A stretch of DNA of 64,000 nucleotides from an uncultured Clostridia bacterium (GTDB lineage: Bacteria; Bacillota; Clostridia; Oscillospirales; Ruminococcaceae). The notes under the pieces are model-generated. The model worked only from the letters and a program-made list of their open reading frames with translations. It made no database searches and was not told the DNA's origin. The position numbers and the translations under genes were made by a program. Every line of letters starts with the position of its first letter. Positions within the stretch are counted from its first letter, which is position 1. Below, one piece after another: positions 36,036 through 45,337 of this stretch. Where the stretch lies: contig CAMVEM010000001.1 of the NCBI GenBank assembly GCA_947166515.1, positions 1-64,000 of the forward strand, in the 5' to 3' direction.

Positions 36036-37649
36036 TCAGGATTCCGTGCTTTTTTTATTTCGTTTTATCCGCATTATTACAGCCTTTATGGAAACAAAGG
36101 CTATTATCGCTGTCCAGACTGTAATCAAAGACACTATAAGGACTACCGCCGTTGCGGGAAGGCTTCCGAGTTCCGCTTTGCCGGTCGCTGAAATGCTGTC
36201 CAGCCGGTAGAGCGAGCTTGTATCCTTGTAAAGCTTGTCAAAATACTCGTCGTTTATCGTTTCTTTACGGCGTGTGGATTTTGCCGTGCTCTCTATGAGA
36301 TGTCCCGCCGCATTGCGGAGAGATGCCGAGCCGTTGAACACCGCTGTCACAAATGTGTGCTGTATATTGTTCAGCAACATCTTTGTGGCGTCAAGCTTGA
36401 CCGAATAGTGAAGGTCGTTGTCGGTGCCGCCGAGTGAAAGATATTCTTTATATTCGGGCGAGTTCTGCGCTTTAGATGTTACCGGGATATAGCCTTCCGT
36501 CTCCGCATACGCGGTCTGCACCTCGTTTGTCAGCAGGAACTGCATAAACAGCCACGAGGCGAGGACTTCCTGCGGGTCGCTCTTATAGAACAGGCATATC
36601 GACGGACCCTGCGAGATCATATATGGCTCTGACGGGTCATACTGCGGTATCGGCTTGACGACTGTCTCGAACTCGACTATGCTGTCCTCGGCTATATCGT
36701 GATGACTTGCGTGGCTTCCCATCCATGTCGCGCCGGCGGTGGAATCAATCGCGAAAATACACTGTCCCGCATTAAGGAAGTTTCCGGGATAGCTCGATAT
36801 CTTGAACGTTGAGAACGAGCCGTTACGGACGTGCTCCGAAACCTCGTAGAGTATCTTGCGCGTGGTATCGCTGAATATGCCTATGTTTCCGGCAGGGTCT
36901 GAATAATCCGCGCCAAGCTGTTTCAGCATCTGTATCATCATATTGTCCGTGGATTTATATATGAACGGTATCAGCACCTTCTGGCCGTTCACCTTGTATG
37001 TGCCGTCATCGTTCTTTGCCATTGCGGCGTCGGAGACTTCCCAGATGAAATCCCACGTCAGGTCTTCGGGGATCTCATAGCCGAGCTTCTCGACCATATC
37101 CTTGTTGATATAGCACGCTTCGGATGACCGCATGTACGGGAGCGCGTAATACTCTCCCGAGAGCTGACATTCGCCGATATACTGAGGTATCAGCTCGTCA
37201 AATGACGGTGAATCGAATTTCACCAGACTTCCGCCGAGGCCGTATTCCGGGTCGTTCATCAACTCGTCAAGCTTCACGACGGTGTTTTCTCCCGTCATAT
37301 ATGTTGCGATATGGTCGGGATAGGTGATGCATACGTTCGGTGTTGTCTGGGTCGGGATATTCGTGATGACGTCGTTGTATATCTTGCCGTAATCGGTATA
37401 AAGGCGCAGATCGACCGTTATGTTCGGATATAACGCCTGAAAATCGGCAATTGCTTTGCGGTAGATATCCGTCTGGGTCTTGTTTGTGTCGTTCTTCGCC
37501 CAGAAGGTTATCTCGGTGTGCCGGCTCTCGTCAAAGCCGGAGGGCATCTCAAATGCCTCGGTCCTACGTGAGCCGTGACAGCCGGAAAGCCCGCTTATCA
37601 GAACAGCGCAGGCGGCTGTAAGAGCCGCAGCTTTTTTTATGGCTCTCAT
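36036..37649 (-). CDS. ABC transporter solute-binding lipoprotein with C-terminal TM helix
   Basis: Lipobox LISGLSGC; SBP fold sequence; C-terminal ATAVVLIVSLITVWTAIIAFVSIKAVIMRIKRNKK. Confidence 0.85.
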   Translation of the reverse strand: MRAIKKAAALTAACAVLISGLSGCHGSRRTEAFEMPSGFDESRHTEITFWAKNDTNKTQTDIYRKAIADFQALYPNITVDLRLYTDYGKIYNDVITNIPTQTTPNVCITYPDHIATYMTGENTVVKLDELMNDPEYGLGGSLVKFDSPSFDELIPQYIGECQLSGEYYALPYMRSSEACYINKDMVEKLGYEIPEDLTWDFIWEVSDAAMAKNDDGTYKVNGQKVLIPFIYKSTDNMMIQMLKQLGADYSDPAGNIGIFSDTTRKILYEVSEHVRNGSFSTFKISSYPGNFLNAGQCIFAIDSTAGATWMGSHASHHDIAEDSIVEFETVVKPIPQYDPSEPYMISQGPSICLFYKSDPQEVLASWLFMQFLLTNEVQTAYAETEGYIPVTSKAQNSPEYKEYLSLGGTDNDLHYSVKLDATKMLLNNIQHTFVTAVFNGSASLRNAAGHLIESTAKSTRRKETINDEYFDKLYKDTSSLYRLDSISATGKAELGSLPATAVVLIVSLITVWTAIIAFVSIKAVIMRIKRNKKSTES

Positions 37650-38512
37650 CCTTTTGTTCCTCCGGTCGAAACGCCTTCCATTATCTTCTTTCTGAATATT
37701 ATGAATATCACGATCAGCGGTATCGAGATAACGACCACCGCTGCCATCATCGCGGGGATATTCTCACGCCCGAAGCCGTTTTCGCGTATCTCCTGTATGC
37801 CGTTGGATACGAGGAAGTATGCACTGTCATCGGTTATCAGGCGCGGCCATACATAAGAGTTCCAGCACTCTATCACTTTGAGTATCATTATCGTGATTAT
37901 TGTCGGCCGGCATATCGGTACCATGACTTTGACCAGATATTTGAGGTCGGACGTTCCGTCAACTTTTGCAGCTTTGTAGAGCTCATCTGGTATCTGCTCG
38001 AAGTTTTCTTTCAAAAGATAGATGTAGAACACCGAAGTCACCGACGGCAGGATAAGACCGCTGAATGTATTGCGCATACCCATGTCGGTGATCGTCTGGA
38101 AATTCGTGATAATCACGAGCTCGTTCGGTATCATCATAAGCGACAGGAACAGCGTGAACACGAGGTTCTTACCTCTGAATGAGAGGCGTGAGAACGCGAA
38201 TGCTGCCGGAACTATCACTATCATCATGAGCACGGTCGTTATCACCGTGAATATTATCGTATTCAGAAAATACTGTGCGAGCGGCACTGCGGTGAATGCT
38301 TCGGTATAGTTTTCGAGTGTAGGCTCGGTCGTTATGAATTTGGGGACATATTCCGAGTTGTATGAGCCGTAGCTTTTGACCGATGTCAGAAGCATCCAGT
38401 AAAACGGGAATACCACGATTATTGCCCATATCGACAGCAGAATATATACTATCACCGCGGTCACATGATGTGAGCCGGTCTTTCTTCTTTTTTTCTTTAT
38501 TTCTTGTTCCAT
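37646..38512 (-). CDS. carbohydrate ABC permease (MalG/UgpE type)
   Basis: YKAAKVDGTSDLKYLVKVMVPICRPTI EAA-like loop, multiple TM. Confidence 0.9.
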   Translation of the reverse strand: MEQEIKKKRRKTGSHHVTAVIVYILLSIWAIIVVFPFYWMLLTSVKSYGSYNSEYVPKFITTEPTLENYTEAFTAVPLAQYFLNTIIFTVITTVLMMIVIVPAAFAFSRLSFRGKNLVFTLFLSLMMIPNELVIITNFQTITDMGMRNTFSGLILPSVTSVFYIYLLKENFEQIPDELYKAAKVDGTSDLKYLVKVMVPICRPTIITIMILKVIECWNSYVWPRLITDDSAYFLVSNGIQEIRENGFGRENIPAMMAAVVVISIPLIVIFIIFRKKIMEGVSTGGTKG

Positions 38513-38612
38513 AATATCACCTGATAATGCAGAAACGTTTTTTCGTCAGTGAGTAAAGTTTTTTGGAAAGTGGGTCGTGGAATACCCTTTTGTTCCGCTA
38601 GGAGGTGGTAAA

Positions 38613-38660
38613 GAAGTTTTCCAAAAGCGCGCACGACGCGCGCATAAAGGAGAAAACTTC
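38613..38660. repeat. two-stem hairpin repeat
   Basis: GAAGTTTTC-CAAAAGCGCGCACGACGCGCGCATAAAGGA-GAAAACTTC. Confidence 0.7.
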
Positions 38661-38703
38661 GAGTCACAAAAGGTTTTCCCCGATCTCAAGCGTGAGCGGC
38701 AGT

Positions 38704-39594
38704 CTAATAATGCACTTTCTTCTTGCTTATAAGCAGGTTAATGACCGTTATCGTGAGCACTATCACGAACAGTATCAGCGCTGCCGCCGACGCGTAGGAC
38801 GGATATCCGCCGCTGTCGCCGTACAGCATATCATAGATATATCCGACTATCGTGTTCATTCCCGCAGCGTTGAGGTTTGTCCCGAACAAAGCCACAGCAT
38901 CGCTGTACGCTTTGAACGCGCCGATAAATCCCGTTATCACCAGATAGAAGATCATCGGCGAGATCATCGGGAGCGTTATCCTCGTGAACATTCTGAAGCG
39001 TGATGTTCCGTCTATCCGAGCGGCTTTGTAATATGTGTCGTTCACGGACGCGAGCGCGCTCGTCAGTATCAGTATCTTGAACGGGAGCACCACCCATATC
39101 GTGTAGAAGCACAGCACGAACATCTTCGCCCAGTAAGGCCCGTCTATGAAATCCACCGATTCGCCGCCGAAAATGTTTATCAGCACATTCACAAGGCCGT
39201 CCGAATAAGCGGTCTTCTTGAACAGTATCATAAAAACGAGTCCTACCGCGAGCGTGTTCGTCACATACGGCAGAAAATATACCGTTTGGAACAGGTTGCG
39301 GAGTTTCTTTATCGAGCTCAGCCCAAGCGATATCAGAAGCGCCGTTATGGTGGAAAGCGGGACCGTTATTATAACGAGCAGGAACGTGTTTCTCAGCGCC
39401 TGCAGGAAGTACGGATCGTGCAGAACATACTCATAGTTGTATGTTCCCACATCGAAATATGTCTGGGACGCGGAATTATATCCCTCTTCAAACGAATAAA
39501 TAAGTACGTCTATCAGCGGATATACCATGAAAACTCCGAGGAAGGCTATCGCGGGGAGCAGGTACAGCCACGCCTTGAGACCGTTTTTTTTCAT
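38704..39594 (-). CDS. carbohydrate ABC permease (MalF/UgpA type)
   Basis: YYKAARIDGTSRFRMFTRITLPMISPM EAA-like loop, multiple TM. Confidence 0.9.
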   Translation of the reverse strand: MKKNGLKAWLYLLPAIAFLGVFMVYPLIDVLIYSFEEGYNSASQTYFDVGTYNYEYVLHDPYFLQALRNTFLLVIITVPLSTITALLISLGLSSIKKLRNLFQTVYFLPYVTNTLAVGLVFMILFKKTAYSDGLVNVLINIFGGESVDFIDGPYWAKMFVLCFYTIWVVLPFKILILTSALASVNDTYYKAARIDGTSRFRMFTRITLPMISPMIFYLVITGFIGAFKAYSDAVALFGTNLNAAGMNTIVGYIYDMLYGDSGGYPSYASAAALILFVIVLTITVINLLISKKKVHY

Positions 39595-39608
39595 CTGTCA
39601 GTCACCTT

Positions 39609-40715
39609 TCATTCTTTCGCGGCTTCAAAATCCACTCTTTCTTCGGTCTCTTTATCAAACAGATAGACCTTGTTTGGTTTGAGTGAGAAACGTACCTCTT
39701 TCGCACTCTCGTCAATGTTTATGTCGGAATCTATTATCGAGCGTATCGTTTCGCCTATGCCGGCGTAATGTGTTGACACGATGCTCTTGTCGCGGCCTGT
39801 GACCTCGACCGCGCGGAGCTTGCAATTAAGTCCGCCGTTTTCGTCGGGAATGAAACCTTCGGGGCGGATACCGATGTAAACATTGCGGTTTTCCTGCGGT
39901 TTTATCTTCATGACCTCGTCGTCGCCGATGAACACGCGGTCTTTTTTTACGCTTCCTACAAATACGTTTATAGCGGGAGTTCCGAGGAATTTCGCTACAA
40001 AAAGATTTTTCGGGTCGTCATAAACGCGCTGCGGCTTATCTATCTGCTGTATCTTTCCGTCCTTCATCACTACGATAAGGTCGGAAATGCTCATGGCTTC
40101 TTCCTGATCGTGGGTAACAAATATCGTGGTTACTCCCGTTTCGCGCTGTATGCGGCGTATCTCCTCGCGCGTCTGTAATCTGAGCCTTGCGTCAAGATTG
40201 GAGAGCGGTTCGTCGAGAAGCAGCACTCTCGGCGTCTTGACGAGCGCTCTTGCGATAGCGACACGCTGCTGCTGACCGCCGGAGAGCTCGCTCGGACGGC
40301 GCTCCATTAGTCCGTCTATCTGCACGAGCTTAGCGGCTTCGTATGCACGCTCCTGCATTTCGAGCTTGGACATCTTTTTATCGCCCTTGAAATTTTCGAG
40401 CGGGAACGTGATATTCTTCATTACAGTCAGGTGCGGATAGAGGGCGTAGTTCTGAAATACGAGTCCCACGCCGCGGTTTTCCGGCGGAAGATCGGTAACG
40501 TCCTCATCGTCGAAGAATATCTGCCCTTCAGTTGGCTCTTCAAGTCCCGATATCAGATTGAGGCAGGTGCTCTTTCCGCAGCCGGAGGGTCCGAGAAGTC
40601 CTATAAGCTGTCCGCTCGGTATCTCGAAATCGAAATTATCGACAGCGGTAACATCTGCGCCTTTTTTGCTGCGGCTCGGAAATTTTTTTGTCAGGTTTTT
40701 AAGAATTATTTTCAT
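39609..40715 (-). CDS. carbohydrate ABC ATPase (MalK/UgpC type)
   Basis: GPSGCGKST, LSGGQQQRVAIARAL, LLLDEPLSNLD. Confidence 0.95.
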   Translation of the reverse strand: MKIILKNLTKKFPSRSKKGADVTAVDNFDFEIPSGQLIGLLGPSGCGKSTCLNLISGLEEPTEGQIFFDDEDVTDLPPENRGVGLVFQNYALYPHLTVMKNITFPLENFKGDKKMSKLEMQERAYEAAKLVQIDGLMERRPSELSGGQQQRVAIARALVKTPRVLLLDEPLSNLDARLRLQTREEIRRIQRETGVTTIFVTHDQEEAMSISDLIVVMKDGKIQQIDKPQRVYDDPKNLFVAKFLGTPAINVFVGSVKKDRVFIGDDEVMKIKPQENRNVYIGIRPEGFIPDENGGLNCKLRAVEVTGRDKSIVSTHYAGIGETIRSIIDSDINIDESAKEVRFSLKPNKVYLFDKETEERVDFEAAKE

Positions 40716-41532
40716 TTTCTGTCCCCTGTTTTTTTCTTACGAAATAATGTCTTGCAAGTGAGCGTGACAGTCCGTCGAGTCCCGGATAAAGTATTCGCTC
40801 GCTGATATTGAACTGGTCGAGCAGATCTCTTACCTGCCAGCGTATCTCCTTTTTGATTATGTACCGCATCGTGCAGTCGGTGCGTCTTTCGAGGAAATCC
40901 TCAATGTCGGAGATGCCGGACGGGATTATGGAGAAGAAAGAATACTGGTTGATTATGCGCTGATCTACCGACGGCGGCTCGATGTTCACGAACGCGTCCG
41001 CGCCCATATCTATATCGTACTGCTCGATGCTGTCCACCACAGAAGTCAGCGTATCTACCGTGAACACGAACATTCCGCCGCGTTTGAGCGCTTCGGTATA
41101 GCGCCGGGGGAGGTTCTTGTTCGCCGCCTTCATGTCGAAGCGCCATAAGACGCAGTCGCGTTTGTCGAGCTTGTCGAAGTTGTTTTCGGTGCAGGCAAAA
41201 TGCAGCGCTATCAGCGGGGAATATGTCCAGTCGAGCAGGCGCGTCGGGAGGCCGTGGTGCTGGCCTATCATCATCTGTTTCCAGACGGACGCGCTTATCG
41301 AGGGGTCGTCTATGCAGGCGTATTTGGCAAAATTGCGGAGTATTGACGGTTCAAGCTCGCGGTGGAGCTCCTTGCAGTTAAGGCGCAGAGAAGTCGTCAG
41401 TCTGTATGAAGCGTCCGGCATACCGCGGTAGAAGTACGGGCTTCTGAGGCGGTTTATATCCTGGTTGAACTTCTGCTCTGAGATCAGCTTCATCACGCCG
41501 TCTATGCTGTCTATTACCACTGTTTCTATCAT
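40699..41532 (-). CDS. FRG domain protein
   Basis: FYRGMPDASYRL...QHHGLPTRLLDWTYSPLIALHFA; overlaps start of ABC ATPase gene by 17 bp. Confidence 0.9.
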   Translation of the reverse strand: MIETVVIDSIDGVMKLISEQKFNQDINRLRSPYFYRGMPDASYRLTTSLRLNCKELHRELEPSILRNFAKYACIDDPSISASVWKQMMIGQHHGLPTRLLDWTYSPLIALHFACTENNFDKLDKRDCVLWRFDMKAANKNLPRRYTEALKRGGMFVFTVDTLTSVVDSIEQYDIDMGADAFVNIEPPSVDQRIINQYSFFSIIPSGISDIEDFLERRTDCTMRYIIKKEIRWQVRDLLDQFNISERILYPGLDGLSRSLARHYFVRKKQGTENENNS

Positions 41533-41586
41533 ACTAACACCAGTTTTCGTATATATTATCGGGGATCATCAAGGACATTAACAGGT

Positions 41587-43218
41587 TCATCCTCTCGGCG
41601 TATTGTCCGTTGTTGCGAGCTTGCTGTAATCTGTAAAGTCCTTGATCTTCTTTCCGGCAGCGTTCCTGGTAACTACCGAGCCGTCATTACCGCTGATCGA
41701 CGGGCTCCACTCAAATGAATTGCCGTCTGTGTCGGTAATTGTGATGATCACATCAGGCATTATCTCACTTACGTTGCACTTGACCAGAATCGGGCAGCCG
41801 TCGCCGCTGTAAACCGTATCTCCTTTTTTGAGCGTTGCGGTAGTTTCGTCAAGGGTGGCCTTGCTGACCTCGATCTTCATATCCTGCGAAACGGGAATTA
41901 TCATGTACAGCTCTGTACCGTCTCCGGTCGTGAAGAAGTTCTGCTTTATCATCTCGTCCGTAAAATATATCTCGGTTGATGCGCCGGTGAGCTGAAGCAG
42001 GTCATGTATATAAGTTTCGTACTCAGCGGGATCGTTCGCGTCGCTCTGGATATAGCCGAGGAATCTTACGCCCAATACGGCGTCCTCTTTTCTCATTGCA
42101 CTGCGCTGTACAAAGTAGTTGTCAAGCTGGGCTCCCTCATACGGTTTAAGATCGACTGTCTCGCCGTTCATATCTGTTCCGGCGGCTGTGAAGCGGTCAA
42201 CGTCTATCCAATAGTCGCCGGGGGTATTGTCGCTTCCGATATAGCTGAAATGCACCTTTATCGTCTTGTCGGGGTTTATTTCGGCTTCACCGTCTCCCGG
42301 CATGAGATCTTTTGTTTTTGCAAAATATACTCTCGCCATTTCGATAAGCTCGTAATTGCTGTAGAATCTGAAGCCTTCATCTGTACCGTAGTATGTGAGA
42401 GTTTCCTTATTGCCGTTATCCCATGTGAAAACGCACTCGTTCTCGTTTGTCATGGTTACACCGGTGGTGATGAAATTGCCGGCTTCTGCCATTTCAAACT
42501 TACAGCTGTTCTCACCGAATTCATAGTTAAAACCGACGCCTATGCCCACATCCTGAGAGAGCACGGTGCCTGTGCCGTCGTTTTTGAATGTGTAATAGCT
42601 GTCTCCGTTGGCTCCTGTGGACCACCACACGCCGGTCTTGAGGCTGATCTTCGACGCTTCGGAGCTGCTGCCCGAGCCGGACTTTATCACAACATTTTCG
42701 GGAAGGACATAGAGATATCTTACGTCATACTCGCCCTTGCCGACTATACCGGTGATCTCGGCCTGAGCGTCCTCCGGGGGATAGTCATTCGCATCGGTCG
42801 AATCCACTATGTACCATGTAAATCCGCGCTTGGTGCCGTCGTCCTGGACCTGCATCATTGCGTTGCCGTTCATGCGTCTGCTCGTGATGCCCTCGCACTT
42901 TACGATCTTGCCGTCATACTTTCCCGACTGCATATCGTTCGTGAAATCGACTATCTGCGAGCCGCTCCCGAACGGTATAGTTACATCGACCTTGCTGTAG
43001 TCAGCTGTTTTCGGGTCGATATCAGAAGCTGCCGAAGCCGGAGCATCGTCCGGAGCAATGCTTCCGGATTCGTTCTGAGACGCGGGAGCCGCTGTTGTGC
43101 TGCTGTCGGCGCCGCCGGACTTTGTTTCGTTGGAGCTGCACGCCGAAGCACCGCAGATCACAGCTGCTGACACCAATGCGGCAAGCATTTTTCTGTTGAT
43201 TTTTTCTGTCTTTTTCAT
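41587..43218 (-). CDS. secreted lipoprotein, hypothetical
   Basis: Signal/lipobox LAALVSAAVICGASAC. Confidence 0.75.
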   Translation of the reverse strand: MKKTEKINRKMLAALVSAAVICGASACSSNETKSGGADSSTTAAPASQNESGSIAPDDAPASAASDIDPKTADYSKVDVTIPFGSGSQIVDFTNDMQSGKYDGKIVKCEGITSRRMNGNAMMQVQDDGTKRGFTWYIVDSTDANDYPPEDAQAEITGIVGKGEYDVRYLYVLPENVVIKSGSGSSSEASKISLKTGVWWSTGANGDSYYTFKNDGTGTVLSQDVGIGVGFNYEFGENSCKFEMAEAGNFITTGVTMTNENECVFTWDNGNKETLTYYGTDEGFRFYSNYELIEMARVYFAKTKDLMPGDGEAEINPDKTIKVHFSYIGSDNTPGDYWIDVDRFTAAGTDMNGETVDLKPYEGAQLDNYFVQRSAMRKEDAVLGVRFLGYIQSDANDPAEYETYIHDLLQLTGASTEIYFTDEMIKQNFFTTGDGTELYMIIPVSQDMKIEVSKATLDETTATLKKGDTVYSGDGCPILVKCNVSEIMPDVIITITDTDGNSFEWSPSISGNDGSVVTRNAAGKKIKDFTDYSKLATTDNTPRG

Positions 43219-43246
43219 TGCTGCCTCCTGTTGTTCTATGGCGTTT

Positions 43247-43819
43247 TTATTCTTTTTCGTTTATAATGTCGGTGATCTCGCTCTGCTTCTCTACGAAGCA
43301 CAGGCCGTCCTCGCGATAAAGGACATACACCGGATCATTCTTCTCGATATCGGTATCATTTGCCGATACTGCATCAAAATCGTACTTTTTTCCTTTATAT
43401 ACAAGCTCTATTCGTCCGTAATCGTCACCGCCGATGCGCTCGGTGCAGACTGCCTCCATTCCGCCTATGTCAGTTTTTTCGTCAAGCTCATCGCCCGATA
43501 TTCCGACAAAGAACGGCTTTATAAAATGCATCACGGTGAAATTCACGATACAGCCGAACATGACGCTCATCGGAAAGCTTACGAAAGGGTGGAGCCCGAG
43601 CAGCTTCATCACGATCCCGAAAATGCCGAACGCCGAGCCGTATATCGTCAGCATAGTTATGTTGTGCGGTATAAAATCTTCTATCGGTATAGTTTTACCT
43701 TTGATGTTATGCAGCCGCTCTTCCATTCCGAACGAGCGTATTTTCTCCATATACCGCAGTATCATATCCGCGGCGAACGATACTATGGAAATGACCGTTA
43801 TCACGATATAGAAAGTCAT
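43247..43819 (-). CDS. membrane protein with C-terminal OB-fold-like (NfeD-like) region
   Basis: TM segments then GGMEAVCTERIGGDDYGRIELVYKGKKYDFDAVS; 4-nt overlap with upstream gene. Confidence 0.5.
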   Translation of the reverse strand: MTFYIVITVISIVSFAADMILRYMEKIRSFGMEERLHNIKGKTIPIEDFIPHNITMLTIYGSAFGIFGIVMKLLGLHPFVSFPMSVMFGCIVNFTVMHFIKPFFVGISGDELDEKTDIGGMEAVCTERIGGDDYGRIELVYKGKKYDFDAVSANDTDIEKNDPVYVLYREDGLCFVEKQSEITDIINEKE

Positions 43820-45090
43820 TTTCCGCCGTCCTCTTTTTCGTCGGGATCATCCTTTATCTCGAACCTCAGCTTTCCGATGCGAAGGTCGTCGAGTGACTTT
43901 ACGGTTATGAGAAAATCATCGGTCTCGATAGTATCTCCCTCTTTCGGTATCCGTCCGAACAGTTCGTATATCCAGCCGCCTATCGTGTTGCTGTCCGATT
44001 TTATCTCAAAGCGATCCTCAAAATAGCGGTTGAAGTCGTTCTGCGAGACTTCACCGCTCGTTTCGAACACTTTATCGTTTATGAACCTTATCGGCCTTTT
44101 TACCTCGTCGTTCTCGTCCCAGATCTCGCCGACAAGCTCCTCGATTATGTCCTCAAGTGTGACTATGCCCTCTGTGCCGCCGTACTGATCGACGACTACC
44201 GCGAGATGTATTTTTCTGCGCTGCATCTGACGAAGCACATCCGGTATCTTCATCAGTCCGGGCACAAATATCGTTTCCTCCGTCATATCGCGGACATAGA
44301 ATGTTTCGCCCGACGCAAGGCGCTCGAAAAAGTCCTTGTGACGGACTATTCCTACTATGTGGTCTATGGACTTTTCGTACACGGGTATTCTGGAATATCC
44401 TTCCTTTAAAAACAGCTCGCGCATTTCATCTATGCCGGTGTTTATATCCGCTGCAACAATATTAACGCGCGGGGTTATAACTGCGGAAACGAGCGTTTCG
44501 TCGAATTCGAGCGCACTGCGTACAAGCTCGCTTTCCTGTTCTTCAAGCACTCCCTCGTCTTCGATCTCGTCGATGATCTGCATAAGTTCCTGCTCAGTCA
44601 TGCTGACTTCTTCGCCCTTGCCGCGGAACAGGAATGACACGCCCTTCTGTATCAGCAGGAAGACTGCGGAGAAAGGCGTGAAAAGCAGCATCAGAACTGT
44701 CATGATGCCGCTCACCGCACACGCGAAATTCTCTGCGTGCAGTTTGGAAACAGTCTTCGGAAGTATCTCGCCGAAGATCAGAACTATCACCGTTACTGCA
44801 ACTGTAGATATGAGTGTTCCTCTGCTTCCGAACAGCTCTATGCACAATACGGTAGCGAGCGATGAGGTGAGGATATTAACGATATTGTTGCCGATAAGTA
44901 TAGTGGTCAGCGTCTTGTCGTAGCGTCCGATTATTTTCAGCGCGCGCTCAGCCCTCTTTGAACCGTTTTCAGCACGGCTCCTGAGACGGATCTTGTTTGC
45001 GCCGGTGTAAGCAGTTTCGGCTGCGGAAAAGAACGCTGATGTGAAAACAAGTATTATAAGAATGACTAACGTTCGTATGTGGTCTTCCAT
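43816..45090 (-). CDS. CNNM/hemolysin-type membrane protein with CBS domains and CorC_HlyC domain
   Basis: FFSAAETAYTGANKIRLRSRAENGSKRAERAL...GEILPKTVSKLHAE...VDQYGGTEGIVTLEDIIEELVGEIWDE. Confidence 0.95.
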   Translation of the reverse strand: MEDHIRTLVILIILVFTSAFFSAAETAYTGANKIRLRSRAENGSKRAERALKIIGRYDKTLTTILIGNNIVNILTSSLATVLCIELFGSRGTLISTVAVTVIVLIFGEILPKTVSKLHAENFACAVSGIMTVLMLLFTPFSAVFLLIQKGVSFLFRGKGEEVSMTEQELMQIIDEIEDEGVLEEQESELVRSALEFDETLVSAVITPRVNIVAADINTGIDEMRELFLKEGYSRIPVYEKSIDHIVGIVRHKDFFERLASGETFYVRDMTEETIFVPGLMKIPDVLRQMQRRKIHLAVVVDQYGGTEGIVTLEDIIEELVGEIWDENDEVKRPIRFINDKVFETSGEVSQNDFNRYFEDRFEIKSDSNTIGGWIYELFGRIPKEGDTIETDDFLITVKSLDDLRIGKLRFEIKDDPDEKEDGGK

Positions 45091-45254
45091 TTTATTTCCC
45101 TTAAAAATATCTTTTTTGACCTCGACATGGGAGTCAAAAGTGCAAAATCATACTTTAATATTATACCACATAACTGTCTGAAAGTCAATACTTGCGCGGT
45201 TGTGCGGCAGCACGGGCGGACTTTTCAAAATTAAAATCTGTCGCATTAAAGTGG

Positions 45255-45284
45255 TTGACAAGCAGCGCTTTTATGTGTTATAAT
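45255..45284 (+). promoter_or_regulatory. promoter TTGACA-18-TATAAT
   Basis: TTGACA 45255-45260; TATAAT 45279-45284. Confidence 0.75.
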
Positions 45285-45337
45285 ACATAGGTAAAAAAAT
45301 CAACCCCTTTTCAATGTTAATCAGAAAGGATAAAAAA

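Noticed and set aside
42004-43170. 388-aa plus ORF opposite the lipoprotein gene
   Set aside because: Antisense artefact; the minus-strand ORF has a lipobox signal.
45285-45337. T-box or trp attenuator before trpB
   Set aside because: Leader is only about 50 nt from promoter to start codon and shows no T-box-like structure.
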